64,000 nt of DNA, taken from the NCBI RefSeq assembly GCF_008831285.2, contig NC_045150.1, positions 7,142,001 through 7,206,000 on the forward strand. Reading direction: 5' to 3'. The translations under genes and the position numbers were made by a program. The notes under the pieces were generated by a model. That model was given only the letters and a program-made list of their open reading frames with translations, made no database searches and was not told the origin of the DNA. This document shows, piece after piece, positions 35,697 through 49,700 of the stretch; the stretch's first letter is position 1, and every line of letters begins with the position of its first letter. This stretch comes from Nymphaea colorata (lineage: Eukaryota; Streptophyta; Magnoliopsida; Nymphaeales; Nymphaeaceae).

Positions 35697-38600
35697 TTAT
35701 GAATCAGTAGGTAAAGAGGCCGCTTGTCCCTTCTCACATACATAAATGTAGTGAGATTCAGGATCTTCTAGCGTGAAACCTGGTGGAAGCAAACCATCCT
35801 CCGTTAGTGGGATAGGTTCCAAGATTGAATTAGGGGAGCTGGTTGAAGGAATCTCAAATCCAGGTCGAGCTGCAATATCCAATTTACAGCAGGGTGTCAG
35901 CATCAGCTTCGGAATATCAGATACAGAACATGGTCTAATCACCTTTACAATACCAATATGCATGCAGACTACAAGAAACACATAGATAGTACTACTTTAA
36001 CGTCATGAATTTCCAGCCAGGCGTGAAATCACAAAAAGGTATCCCCATAAAGGACATCAAAGAGAACCTTGAATTGGCACCACACTTTTCTTACTATGTT
36101 GACTATGTGATGCAGCAACAAAATGGAGTAGAATCAGGCTCCCAATAAAGTCCTGTCATGCCAAGGAGACAACTTAGGACCCTACGCCCTCATAAGTTTA
36201 CTCCTGCCAATCAGACAATGAGACAAACCAGCGGATGATATGTGTGTCCCACCGTGTGATTTGATAGAGGCTGGTAGAACACCAGGAGAAAATCCTCGCG
36301 GGATGCAGTTTGTGCAAGTGGCAACAATAACACAGTCGATTCCACAGGAAAACTTGGTGGGACATGTCTCGTTGTAAGAGAACGGAGGTGCAGTATGCAA
36401 GTCAAAAGCACATTTATGGTCAGTAAGAAAACTATATCTGTATAAGCAATAATCAACGCCAGCAAAAAATACTAAACCCGACCATGTTTAACACGGATCA
36501 ACTATGTCCGCAAAAGTGGTTTCATGGTAATTTTTCATTCCGACACATGACACTTGCAATATATATGGTGTTCAAGTGGCAAAGCTAACCTCTCCAAGTC
36601 AAACTTAAAAGATATGTCTTCATGAACAACTATTGATTGGGTTGGGTAATGATATAGTCCATACATACATATTGGCCTGGCGTGCACATCGACAACTAGT
36701 GACGAATCATAAACCCAGATAAAAATTAAATATCTTAGTCTTTTTAACATCCAAAACTTTTAAAGATTGAATATTATTAGAACTCCATGCCTTCTTGCAT
36801 GGGGTTTGTTCTTTAGGGCCCCGTAGGTGCACAGGTAGCATCAAATAGCGGCTGGGTTATCTAGGTGCCTAGGCAAGATGTTGACTGGCAAGTAACAGGG
36901 TAATGTGAACATAAGCCAACTTCGGTCTAGACTTGAAGCCACCGGCACTCCTCAACAGTTTTCGTCTCGTTAAAACAACTTTGCTGATTTTGCTTTCCGT
37001 AGACAAGAAAGTTATTCCTATTATTCCTAAGCATTGACATTAAGTTGAAAACTAGAAAGGGAAGATTCTGTTAACTTTCATGACTAGTTTCATGTGTTCC
37101 TTCCCTTTTATGGTCATTTTCACTTCCTAGAGGTACTTGTTTGATCTTGATTTCATGTGACGGGCCTTTTCCCCACAGAGACTGAATTGAATACCAATGT
37201 TGGGTTCACTCGTGAAGCCCATTTACTTCCACACAAAGTTGGACCTCCCTCCCTCAGGAAGATGCCCTTTCATAGAAAGATACCTAATCCTGTTCTAAAA
37301 AAGCCTCTTGTCAACCATTCAAGCTATTGAAACTTGTTACAAGGGCATGTAAGTTTTTAAAATGTTTATGCAAATGTCTCCAATTAGCAAAGTTAGCTGT
37401 TAAAATAAACCTCCTGAAAAAGAACTTACATATAATGTACAGTGTGATCTTCCAATTGTACTGTGGCCGGTTCAAATGAGGCATTCTGACTGTTGGATCA
37501 CCATAAGTTATCTGCATAGATTGCCAGAGCTATTAGGATGGGTTAATTACAAAAGATCAAAACAAATGGCAGAGGATCAAAGAAAGGAATTAATGAGAAT
37601 ACCAACATATAGACGCCTCCAGGCTTAAGAAGCCTATTAAGTCCACATGAAACAAGGAAAGGAAGTAGTCAGGCAAAGGTAAGGTCATAATGTTTAAGAA
37701 AAAACACAAACTGAAAAAAATGGAAAAGAGCCTATTGTCCACTCTAGTGTTTACAATTATGATGGAACTCCTGAGGTGACAATCTAAAACCTGCTTACTT
37801 CCCCCAGCATGCTGGCCGCATTAGTAGGAGCATTGTAGCCACACTTGGAATGCACATTTAAATAAATGTCAGAAAATTTTGCCAAAAAGAGATATATAAC
37901 AATTACTAAAATATTGAGACAAGCGTCTTACCATCAAAGAATCGAGTGTTCCTGCATCAAAACTCACAACCATAATGAGATGCAAATTAGATAAAGCAAT
38001 AGTAATTTCATTAACTATGGTTCCCAATATCTGGAACCTTTTTCAAATTTCATGAAACATTCATATATGATATACAAGAAAAATTACCTTTATCAATAGC
38101 ACTATCAAATGATTCATCAGAAAAGAAACTCATGTCCGTGACATCCATTTCCATATCTAGCCATTGTGTCAAGAATATTGCAAATCGAATGAAATTTCAA
38201 CAAGCATCAATTTTACATTGCAACAAAGGGACAAGATTGAATCTCTTCTGTGGATACATTCCAGCTGAGTTACCCGCTCATTCTTCTTTTTCATCATGTA
38301 AATTGCAACAGACGAGATGTCAATATTCATTATGTACTCGTACCCGTCCTTTATCATATCTTCTGACATGACTGCAAAAGCAAAAAATTGGAAATACAAA
38401 AACCTGATGATCAGCACACAAATCCAGCGGCGGACATAAGAAAACATACAATATGCAAAAGCTTGCTAGATAAAGACTTCCCGTTCAATCTTGAAGTAAA
38501 TTAATGCCAATGCATACTAAGGATGCAAAAACCAAGGATGTCGATACCTAAATGAAAAATCAAGAACCTAACTGTCACAGAACCATTACTAGACATAAGC

Positions 38601-39337
38601 ACCACTTTTCAATTTCTCAAGTTTTTCCCTATATAGTTCAAAGTGCAAATGGTGGGTATAAGTCCGTTTCTTCCTAAAATTCAAAAATTAATAGCGACAG
38701 TTACATCATTTCCATCGCTGCTCAAAATTTCAATTACCTACAACGAGAATTCCCTCAAACCGCTAATATATGATCACCTACAATTAAAGGGGCATTCATT
38801 AAAATGTTCTCCAGGAGAACTTCGCCGGAGTTAATTGAAAATTTATTGACCGAAAACATATCAAGATTTATAATTAGGCTCTCCTATAATCTAAATAAAA
38901 ATTCTCACATAACCCATCGAACAATTCATCAAATCGTCCGTGTATGAAGGAAATAGCTAATGGGTGCTGACGAAAATCCAACGCCATAAAAAAAAAACTC
39001 AAGACCGCCAACGTTGATTCGACGAGCTGGAAGCCTGGAACAACGACCACCCCTAGAGACGGGATCAGGGAGAAGGGAAAAAGAGGCAGGGGCTGAAAGA
39101 AGAAGAAGAAGAAGAGGGGGAAGAGTAGCAGAGAGTACCAGCGGTGCCGCAGCCGAGCATGAGGAGGCGAGAGGCCTTGGGGATGTGCTTGTTTACGAAG
39201 GGCTGAAGGGCAGAGTATCGCTGGTACCAGTCGTAGGGCCTGACCTCCTGGAGGTAGCGCCCGTCCCAGTAGAGGGCATCCCCGTAGTTGTAGGTGTTGC
39301 AATTGGTAACATCTCTGTGCGCGTACTCCCCGCCCAT
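35697..39337 (-). CDS. METTL13/EEF1AKMT4-like class I SAM-dependent methyltransferase
   Basis: Exons (in gene order) 39139-39337, 38258-38371, 38088-38156, 37932-37951 (only 20 nt), 37791-37843, 37603-37633, 37430-37511 and 35697-35869 join to 741 nt, 246 aa. The start is MGGEYAHRDVTNCNTYNYGD, and a Tyr/Trp-rich segment (YWDGRYLQ, YDWYQRY) precedes SAM motif I LLMLGCGTA (58-66). Post-I acidic NIDISSVAI, motif II-like MDVTDM, then DKGTLDSLM (126-134) and KPGGVYMLITYGDP (156-168) follow. This order is typical of the small plant methyltransferases related to animal METTL13 and EEF1AKMT4/ECE2, whose known members methylate lysine of elongation factor 1A; the plant substrate is not established here. 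Motif I has Thr-Ala where homologues usually have Asn-Ser. The 5' leader is GA-rich. All junctions are GT-AG. Confidence 0.9.
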
Positions 39338-40440
39338 TCTCTCTTTCTCTCCCTCCTTTTCTCTCTTTCTCTCCCTCCTTTTCTCTCTCACTCTCTCCCC
39401 GCACTATTCACGCTCGTCCTTTACGCTTTATATTGTATGCACAAATTACATACAGAGCCCGCTTCGGCCCCTCGAGATGCCTGACCATTTTCTAGTAGCA
39501 AAGGTAGTTCATTTTCTTCCACGATCTTGTAAGTCGTAACGATGACTGACTTTTGGAAAGCCTTGCTCCTCTCCTCTCTGAATTTATTGATGAAACTCGT
39601 GTCTCTATTGTTAAATGAAAGATTTAGCAAAGACCAGTGTTACTTGGTTTGGTCCCTTCGTCACGGTTAAATGTAGTGACATAACATAAATACCCACAAG
39701 AATCAGCTTCTTTTATCATTTAATGTCGTTTTAATTACAGTTGGTAGGTGGTCTATGGATGTCAATGGTCAGTATGTTGCGCCTATTCAACTTGAATACC
39801 AACCCGGTTAGTTGGATTTGCTAAAAGGATATAGATTCGATTGGTAGTCAAATTCTGAGTAGGTGTAGAACTTTATTGGTGAATTCAGTGGGTAGATAGA
39901 AAATTTCATCCTAAAGCAAAGAAAATTTTCATTTCCTCCATGTCCCAAGACAAGGGAGCAGTTGAGAGAGCACTTGGGGGTGTGACAGTGACCTATGAGG
40001 CGGCATCCAGGCCATAAATATTCCAAAATAGGCTATACCAACTTAATGGAATGAATTGGTCAAAAAGTTGTACCAATCTTCATTAGTTGAATTCTTGAGA
40101 AAAAGTTTCATCCATGGGGTTAACCATTTTGATAATCTGTCAACCTCCATTACTTCATGCCTAAAATGAATTCAAGAACCGAGGTAGGTGTGGGCATGGT
40201 AGTCCCACAAAGTATTTATTTTCATATTGAAATTTTATGTGTTCCTCATTTACATATAAGTGCCCTTTAAAAGTTCTCGCTTATATAACTAGTACACTTA
40301 AACCAGAGTTTTCTGGCTCTGCCCTTGAATGAATTCTTATGCATCCAACGATCTAAGTAAATGTGGTCAATATAAGCAGAGGAAATCGCAAAGATTGTGA
40401 CATCGAGGCTCCCTAGATTGCCCAATATCTATTCTTTTAG

Positions 40441-40598
40441 AGGCGGTTTGTCATTAGGAATACCATGTGAGCATTCCATAAATCTGTTCTATAATTAGAA
40501 TAGACACATGAAACAAGTGAACAAGTGTTATATAAATATGTTCTAATTTTGAGTCAGATTCATGAAACAATAACATGTTTCTAATGTCAAACGACCCC
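40441..40598. mobile_element. hAT-like MITE, copy 2
   Basis: Starts GGCGGTTTGTCATTAGGAA and ends TTTCTAATGTCAAACGACCCC. The ends are inverted repeats (GGGTCGTTTGACATTAG against GGCGGTTTGTCATTAG). It contains the family motif CAGATTCATGAAACA. Confidence 0.6.
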
Positions 40599-42079
40599 TG
40601 AGGTCTCAAGTACAAGAAGAATTTCTGGTACAAGTCCATTCTATCAGGCTCCACATGCCAAACTGAAAATTCATGGCCCGCAGCTTCCAACCATGAACGC
40701 CTGTTGGCGTTGTGCTTCGGGTATAGGAAGCCATGTTCTACATCGCTTGCATTCCTCATGCCAAGACTCCAACCCCTCTTCAACAAGCAAAGAAAGATTT
40801 ACCGCCTCACATAAACCTTCTGGATCAACTTTGTCTTGATGTGCCTTACTCTTAAATTCATAATACCAACTTCTGGAGTAAAAACAAAGATAATCCGTCA
40901 AGTTTAAACTACCACTTACTGGAACAACTTATGCAGAATGTACACTTGGTGCCCATGCATAAAGAGAAGAATTTGCAATTTTCTATCTAGAGAATGTGGC
41001 TTTGGACAATGTAGTTTGTTAGGGAACTCTAATCTGCCCAAAATCGCTTAAGAAATAATATCACTTCCATTTGCAGTCAAAGTCACAAAACTATTATGAA
41101 TGCCCTTTTTGGATGGTATGACGAAGTAGACGACTGAACCCACCCGCTTTGCTTCGAGCATTATTTGTTTGTTGAAGATTAGCCCAAACTCACCATGTCA
41201 CAAGCCTAAGCAGAGTTGCCTCACTAACATAACCATCTCTATGATGGAATAAGGGCTGTAGGGTGAGCAAGACCTTCCAAGTGAAGGCTGAAGTCTTCCC
41301 CTTCCTCCCAAGGTTACAGGCTGCTTTTGGTATCTTGAAGTGTCTTTGCTATGTTTCAACTTATATATCGGAGCACGTGTTCAAAATAAAGGCAGGCCGC
41401 AATCAGCCCCCACCTCAAACCTTATGCCAACCTCCTTGGGCGTATGATAAGTTCTTTCTTTGATCACAACTAACTGACTGTTAACAAGACCTAGACAAGC
41501 TCCAATCGGCTTGGCAAATTTGCCGGGCCAAGTTACTAGCGCCTAAAAGCTAAAAGAAATGGGTGACCAAGGAAATTAATGCTTGGTGGTTGAGCGGGTT
41601 GTTTACATTTGTTTTCAAAGTTTTGTCGCTAAAGTCTTCTTGGCACCAAAAAACCGCCGGCAATAAGTCCTTCCTCTGGTGGGACTCACTGTTTTAATAT
41701 GGAGTGATCACCTTCCCCACTAAGCGTTTTCTTTCTCTTGCTCCATCATTACAAATACAAAAGGATAAAACTGGAGAAGATGGAAAACAACAAAAAAGTT
41801 AAGTTTTTCTTCTTAATTTCTTTCTCTCCCATTCTCTCTCTTTCTTTGTCACACTCTTGTGGTGACCACACATAAAGAGAAGAAACTCTCTTCCTTTTCC
41901 TCTGTCCCGCACTCTTTCCTCAGATGAGCAATTACAGGACAACATCGCCCAAAAAGGAGAGCAATGAGTGCCACCATGCCCTCTTGTTTTCTTCTTAACT
42001 AATCTTTCTTGAATTTTAAATTTTTTTTAAGCAAGTCTGTAACGTGAAGTAATTGATGATAAGTACCTTTAACTTTAAG

Positions 42080-42236
42080 AGCCATTTGGCATCAGGAACA
42101 TTGTTATAGTGTTTCATGAATATGTCCTAAAATTGGGGTAAATACTCTTCAACAAAGGTTCTACTAATCTGTTCCTTTTTTGAAACAGATTCATGTAACA
42201 CACTCATGATTTTTCTAATGCCAATGGCCCCTTAAG
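42080..42236. mobile_element. hAT-like MITE, copy 3
   Basis: Starts GAGCCATTTGGCATCAGGAA and ends TTTCTAATGCCAATGGCCCC. The inverted ends match copy 2. Flanks ACTTTAAG and CCCTTAAG could be a decayed 8-bp target duplication, as expected for hAT. Confidence 0.6.
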
Positions 42237-43083
42237 CACCGATAAAAAGAAATTTCCAATAGAAGTTACTAAAATTGGTAAAGTTAGTCTTGTTAATGAT
42301 GAGATTAATGGGACAACACAAGACGTACCTGAACCTTGGCAGTAAAACATGGTTCTCGATCATGTAACCTTTCGTCCGTCTTATCATAGTTCTTCACTAC
42401 CTTTTCTTTCTTGTGCATTAGCGTATATCTACCATTGAAATTTAGAACAAAAAAACAGTGTCATTGTCTTGCATTTTTAAACCTTCGTGTGCTTTTGAAT
42501 GGCAGAAAAATGACACCATACGTGGGGAGTGGGAAGGGTTCGGTATACTCAATTATCAAACGAAATCCAGTTGGTCAGATATAGTAATTAAGTTATGATT
42601 GGGTTACTAATCAGGTTGGAAAGCTCCGCAATTTTATATCTGAATTTAAATTTGAGTTTTATATGGTGACTGGGATCCTATCATGATATGACCACTTATA
42701 TCTAATGTGGTTGGGGGCGGAGTCAAGATTTTTTTCAAGGGCAGGCCGGCAGTCTAACTTCTCGATCCGGGTAGGGCCAAACTAAATTCTAATACAAAAA
42801 ATACATTACGCAATTAAAAAATATTATTTTTTTAATGTAAAAAAAAAAATCATTGGCTGGGGTGAGGCCATGGCCTAGGCGGCTCGTCCTTCCCTCCGCC
42901 CCTGAATGTGGTCATAAGATTTTCATCCTATGTTTTTTGTGCCTCAGATTAAATTACGGTAAAAAAAAAAATGAAGCAAACTAAAAAACAAAGACAGACT
43001 TCCTACCAGACCCCAGACTTCCTACCAAACCCACCCTGACCATTGTGCCAAACCCCTCAAGCATATGTGATAGGGGTATGTGA

Positions 43084-43166
43084 TAGTAAGATTTGAATCT
43101 GACAGAGGTACGTGATTTGAATCTGACAGAGGTACGTGATTTGAATCTGACGGAGGTATGTGGAAT
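43084..43166. repeat. 24-bp minisatellite, about 3 units
   Basis: ATTTGAATCTGACAGAGGTACGTG is repeated three times with minor changes (the last unit has ACGGAGGTATGTG). It is non-coding and too short and few-copied for a CRISPR or satellite. Confidence 0.9.
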
Positions 43167-43753
43167 CTGATTTTTCAAATATAATATTCAAATGTGAATC
43201 CACTGACAATTCAAATTTGACTTAAATGGGAATGCTTCTGCGATTATATTGCCAGATCTTTCCATGGTGTTGCCTCCCGTAAGGCTTAGTAGCTCGCGCT
43301 CGTCATCAGAAGACGAGGGGGAAAAAAAGATCTTCAGAAAAGAGAAAATTTTCCAGAAAAGCACCAGCCAAACAAAATTAATTTGAATTGCTATGCAGCA
43401 TATATCCATACACTGGCAAATACAAACTACCAAGAAACTTTACTCCCCTCCCATAGGGGGCACACATCCCCAACCAATGAAAAACAGACTGAGGTTTTAG
43501 CAAACAAATAGGAGCAGCAACGTCAAACAGTGCTCCCAAAAAAGAAAGAATTGGTACTAACTATCTTCTCAAATCTTGCCTTACATACACGACCCATGAC
43601 ATGCTAATAATCGGAAGCCGACAACCTGATAGCGACAATCAAAACTATGCTGCCGTTTTGCCTCCAAAGACCATAACCACCAGTACCAAAATACTGCTTA
43701 TATAAAAGAATTAATAACAAGAAAAGCATTCACACCATGCTTCGATGGACAAA

Positions 43754-46700
43754 CTAAAAGAGATCAGCCCTCTTCTTTTGAATGTCTTGCTTCCACTTAG
43801 GCTGTTGATAGAATGCTTCCTTCTTCAAGCCAAATACTTTCTCGAACTCCACATCTGATAGGTAAGACTGCAATATTGGGACGAAGGTGAGTTACCCAGT
43901 TATATCAGATCGAGCTAGCTGTAACAAACCTATTTCAAAGAAAATATTGTCATGCACCCTGAAGTACTGAAACACCCATTTGACAGCGCCACCCTCATAG
44001 TTGATAGTGTCTCAAGTTCTCAACCAATAATGGCTGTGTCAACTTTTTTTCCTTTTTATATCCAAAAGGAATATGTGTAAACCACGAACTGATGAAAAAT
44101 GCAACAGAACTAACCTCTCTTCTTTTATAGTCGATTCCAGTGACAGGATTACTCGACTTTGCTTTAAGACGCTCATAACTGAAAGTGCTCCCACCGCTTC
44201 CATTCTCCTCCAACACCACCACCTCTTGTTTTTCCCCCGCATCTTCACCATGGTACTCGAAAAGAGACACACTTGTTTCTGCAGTCTCTTTAGGTGCTTC
44301 TTGTTCTTCAGCTACAGAACTTGCACTGGAACTCTTGCCATCTGCAGTTTGATATTGCACCTTACGCTTAGAAATTTCAGAAGCAAATGGTTTCCACATT
44401 GGTACCTATACTTCCGTAAAAAAGAGCAATTCTTTTCTATGCATTCCATTCTGTCAAGGAACCATGGTAATTCAAAGATGGTCACTAATCTGTTCAGCTT
44501 TCATAACATTATCCACTATAGTTTCAAAACCTCCGGTAGATTGGGATATTCAAAGTATCTAACCTTATGATATTATAACTATATCTTTGCAATTTACCTT
44601 TTCAATATCATAACTCTTAATTACCTTTCTGTCCTTAAAATTTCTAGGCCAAAAGATATTCTTTTATTATGCTTTGGATTTGTTTACCTGAAAATTTCAA
44701 GAGACGTATGTGACTATATTGAGCTTATTTAACCTGACAAACGGCAAAATTTGACCAGAAATGAAAGGATACAATCCACAAAAGAAGCCAAACGCAACAT
44801 CTCATTAACTAAAAAAAGCCAGTTGGACAAAGTGACACATACTTTGAATCTCATGTTCCGCAAGTGGCAGCAACAATGGTCACCAACTTATTTCCAATCT
44901 CATAGTGGACAAGTTTTTTTCCAAAACAAAAAAGCCAAAAACCAGATTCCAGCACACAAGGAAGACAAAGAAACTTAAGTGGTTACAACAATCAGGGAAG
45001 ATTGACTATGTAATATGGTGACATACTTTAATAACTCTTGCTGAGATAGCATTTTTTAGTCCATCTTTTGTAGAACAAGTTCATATAATAATATCTGGAG
45101 GTTCAAACTTGCTATCATTATTCAGCCAGTCCTGGCCCCATTACTTACATAGTGCAAACTGCAAACATCTTCACATCTAAATTCTTAAGAGAAAAAAAAA
45201 ATAGAAAATGAACGTTTCAAAGAGAAGAAAAAAATAACAGCTAAATTAGTTACTCTGGGAGAAAAAGAGAGAGAGAGAGAGAGCCATCAGCTACACCCAA
45301 CGCAACTTGCAATTCACTGAGCTTAGGGAGCCTAACCTCGCCCATGCTCTAGAGCGCCTAGGTTCTAAAATAAAATAATGTTTTTTAGCTTTTATTTCTA
45401 ATGAAAATAAGAAAAAGGAAGTATGCTTCCATATTCTCTTAGTTTTCCTTGGTTATTTTTTAACTTGTATTTCTAATGAGAATAAGAAAAAAGAAGTATG
45501 CTTTCCATATTCTCTTAGTTTTCTTTGGCTATTTATGTGTGCAAAAGGAGAGGCATGAGGAGACAACCAACCCCAAATCGTGAGATAATGTAAGGCATCA
45601 ATTTTTCTCCCTTTTATATCAGTTCATAATTTTTCTTGTTTCTTCCTTTTTCGGTTTTTCCTTACATTTCATCATCCTCCTCTTCTTCTTCTTACACCTG
45701 TCTTCTTCTTGCTCTTTTCTCTTCCTCTTCTTTTGTGCTTTTCCTTTGTCTTCCTACTGCTTCCAAAGCAGCCCTAAAATTTTTTCTAGTTATGTTTGTT
45801 TTTATGGTATGATATGTCTAATGTGATATGGTGGTGTGACTTACTTGTTTTGTTTAACTCAATTAATAACATACTCTGAATTTACTTGTTGCCTTCTTCT
45901 TTTTCTGCTTTTAGATCACCACCTAGTCCCACCTAGGCTCTAGGTTCCACTCAACGCCTATGCACTGTATAGGAACTTTAACTACATGGTACATAGTCTA
46001 CGCAACAAAAAAAGAAAACCAATATTTAGATTTACCAGTCTCAGAGATATCTGGTGATGAACTCCTGAACCGCGGTGGAGTAGCTTCAGATGATCCCTTC
46101 CTTTCAGCAGTAAGAACTGATGAAAGTGCTGCTACAGCAGCTGCTCTTTGAGAACCTTGTCCAGAAGAATAACTGCCACGTCTTGGAGGTGAGGTTTTGG
46201 GGCCACTAGAAGGGTTAAATGCAGAAGTTAAAGCAGCCATAGCAGAGGCTCTTTGTGTTGGGCCCCCTTGTTTGCCGTTGGATCTGTTACTGCTGTCAGA
46301 CTTCTGAAAACAAGGGATACAAACTGAAAATAAGGTAACTCCTTTATGTTGAATCATCTAAAGCACGATAACAGGATACAACTGCATATTCAAAAGAAGG
46401 AATCCAGAAAAACAAAACATGACAGACTTCGCTGAATTGAGTTTCTTGTCATCTTAATTCTAATGGCAACTCAACTAATTGAGATTAAAAGAATTTTGAG
46501 TGCCTAATGAAGAAACAGCAATATTGATTCATTTTTTGAAATAAAGAGGTCATTAGAGTATTCTTGTTCAGCCTTGCATATGTTGAAGAACACCCTAGGT
46601 GAACATTTCATTATACAAATACCAACCCATGCTAAGAGTATACCAGCTCTTCAGCAGAATTTCTAAAACAAATAAATACTTTCCTCAAATCTTTGAGTCT

Positions 46701-49700
46701 CTTGTACCTACTTTCAGTTTCCTGTTTCACACTATAGCTTCTTTTCCTAGTTTTGCGAGTCTTGGGAAGTACACAGAAAGGGAAAAGTTACTTCTTTAGA
46801 AAACACATTATGGAGGTGCAAACACCTTTCACAACATAATGGCAATTCTGCTTTCCCCCATCCTCACTCCATATTACATGCTTCCCTAAAGCTTTTCTGG
46901 GCTACCTTTGATTTTTCTAATGTGCCTTATAAATTAGTAATTCAACTTTCTAAATTTTAAATTCTCAATTCTTTACAACAGAAAAGATTGTTATTCTAGA
47001 AAACCTGTTTGGTTTGGTTTAAACATTACAATCTTTCTCGAAAACATTAATGTAGTAAGCATGATTGGAAAAGGTAAACCTGTGGGACTAAAAGTAATTC
47101 CTAGTTTTACATTCTTTTCCATCCTTTCCCTTTTCTTTTTAAGCATGGAATTATTTCTAGCACCATCCTTTCAAGTAAAACACACCAATTTTACTAGTGT
47201 CAAGGATTTCCAATACTTAATTGGCCAAATATTTTAGGCTGGCAATGAAGATCAGAGCAAGTGCATCATAAAGATGCTATCCAGGTTCATGTCTTGGTCT
47301 ATGTTACCAAAAGCATTATATGCAGCCCATGCGGCAAGTTCAGCTTAGAGCCTAGGCAAGACAAGATGCATTAATTGGTCACCCCCCCCCCCCCCACCTT
47401 TCCATGTCTAAAACTGATGGATGTAAGCCAGATTCATGTTTGTGTGTGTGTGAGAGAGAGAGAGAGAGGGGGTGGTGGAGGGAGGGGGCTGGTGGTTGTG
47501 GGGTGGTGAGAGAGAGAGAGAGAGATCCATGCATTGCATAAGGAATACGTCACATCTGATAAATAACTATTTGTTACTCACATTTAAAAAATTTGCCCAA
47601 ATTAATTATGCATAATGAACGAATGCACTTTGTCACTTGTAGAAATAAGCTTATCTCAATTTTTGACCAGCTGAATGTTTTGAAATTGTTTTATTCTTTG
47701 GGGACTTGGGCAATATTTTCATCCCAAAAAAATGCAATCAATTGCTGGATCAAGTCAATTTTATTTTAAGTTATCAGCAACAATTGTGCACATGTTTCCA
47801 TTCATAGTACAAAATATATTATATGTTCTAGTTAAACAAAGAAAGATATTGACCTTATTCCAATTTAATCTAATCTTTCTTCTAATTCTTTAACTGATTG
47901 ATGTTTTTTTTTCTCATATTATTTTTCAGTTCCTGTTCCATGCATATTTCACCTGGGTTTTGGATTCCATTCTCATTTTAAATCTAAATCAATTCTTTAT
48001 ATCTCGTGCATTGAGAGTCTTGCCCTAAGTCACACGGACGCTGCAAAATGACTGCCACACCTGTGTCGACACAACTCGGGTGCGGGTGCGGACATGGGTG
48101 TGGCCCAGATTCACACCCAGCACAAGTCAACAAGAGTTGGGTGCGGCTCACCACACCTTATCATTTTCGTCCATTTTGGACACGCACCCGACTCGAGTCA
48201 GGTGTGGGCAAACCGTGTCAAGCCTATTGTTGTCCTTTTTCGATATTTTTTATTTTAACAAATTTTCACGTTAAAAAGAGGGTTTAGGGCACAATCGCGT
48301 ACCCTTTTTCTCTCCTCCCATGTGCTCCTCTTTTGCATGGGTTCTGCTGGTTTCATTGAAGAATCTAGCAGAATGGAAGGTCATTTCCGGCGACTGAGGG
48401 GGTCGAACAACGGCCGTCAGCAACGTGTGATGGGTTTTCGAGTGGAGCAAAAGACTTCTCTACCCTATTTCAGTAGTATTGTCGTCTGCATCTTTCTCAA
48501 CCCTATTTCCTGCAAAACAGTTGTTTTTCTATCTATCTCTGGCTTGATTCTGTCATCTGCACTTCCTCATTGCACTCTTGATTTTGTATTTCATTTTTTG
48601 TGTCACTGATTCAACTAACAACTCACAGCACTAGTGCTTCTATTTTTTTGTTTTATGCTTAAATCAGTAAATGTTCATATCTGACTGTTAGTTTTTTCAC
48701 TTTCTCAGTTTTGTGTTTTGCTGCAACGACTGCTATTTCTTGCTTAGCATTTTTTTTTCATTTCTGCGGTCCGTCCTGTTTTTGTTGTTTTTTGTTTACT
48801 TGTTTAATGTTTGTTCTTTGTAAGCATGTTAATGCTTAATATGTTGCATTCATATACACAATACATTATAACTTATAAGTATGTAATATATGATATTCAT
48901 ATATAATTTACCCATAAAGTGTGTAGTGTAGAGTGTATAGACTATAGTGCATACTCTTAAATTTAATTTCTTAATTCTTATTGTGTATATATATTATGAT
49001 AATAAATTAATAATAATAATAAATACTCTTGCCGCACCGCCGCACCTAAAGTTTTGGGGATGTGTCGGTCCGGCACCCGCACCTACCGTGCTACATCTCC
49101 TTTACACAGTTCCACTTCTATCCTCCCTTCATGTTTACCCTTTCTAATCTAGCAACATTGCCCTCTACCAATCTGAATTCTTGGTCCTTCTACTACCATG
49201 CTGATTAGGATCCTCTTTTCTATTTCCACCATCATGCTACATGTAAATGGGGTTCCCCTTCCCAATCTTGTCCTGAAATCAGGCTTTTCTCCTCTTACCC
49301 ACAAAGCTGTTTTAACAGGCAGATATATTTGCAAAATGTTTAGAGAAAAGTGAAATTATTGTACACACTTCAGGGCATTGCTGTCAGTTGTCCATCGTAT
49401 TATGTGGCCCAGCTCAGTGACACACAAGGTAAACCAAGCATGCCTATCAACACTAGGTCTGACCTCGTATGAACTCTTAGCTCTTTTCAGCCCATAGCCA
49501 CAAATATCGTTCTCGGGTTTTTATGGGCGAAGTCTTGGTAAGTATTTTTTAGCAAAGTTGTTCTTTTAAGGGAAAACTTGGAGTTTCTAAAAAATAAAAA
49601 AATTCAAAACACTAGGTTCAAACTTCAGAATAAAATAAAAGAAAAAATAATAAGACATATAAAACATATTTTAAAACAAAAAAATCATAAAGTAATAAAT

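Larger units (their letters stand above)
39338..43753. other. Intergenic between methyltransferase and villin
   Basis: The left edge (39338-39480) is pyrimidine-rich on the plus strand and is the probable methyltransferase 5' UTR/promoter. The middle holds MITE-like repeats (40440-40600, 42080-42235), GGCGGAGCCA scraps (40185-40335, 42715-42905) and a 24-bp minisatellite. Minus-strand open frames at 40454-40901 look partly protein-like (for example RSWLEAAGHEFSVWHVEPDR) but match nothing I know and are cut by the MITE at 40597. The right end (about 43450-43753) presumably includes the villin 3' UTR. Confidence 0.5.
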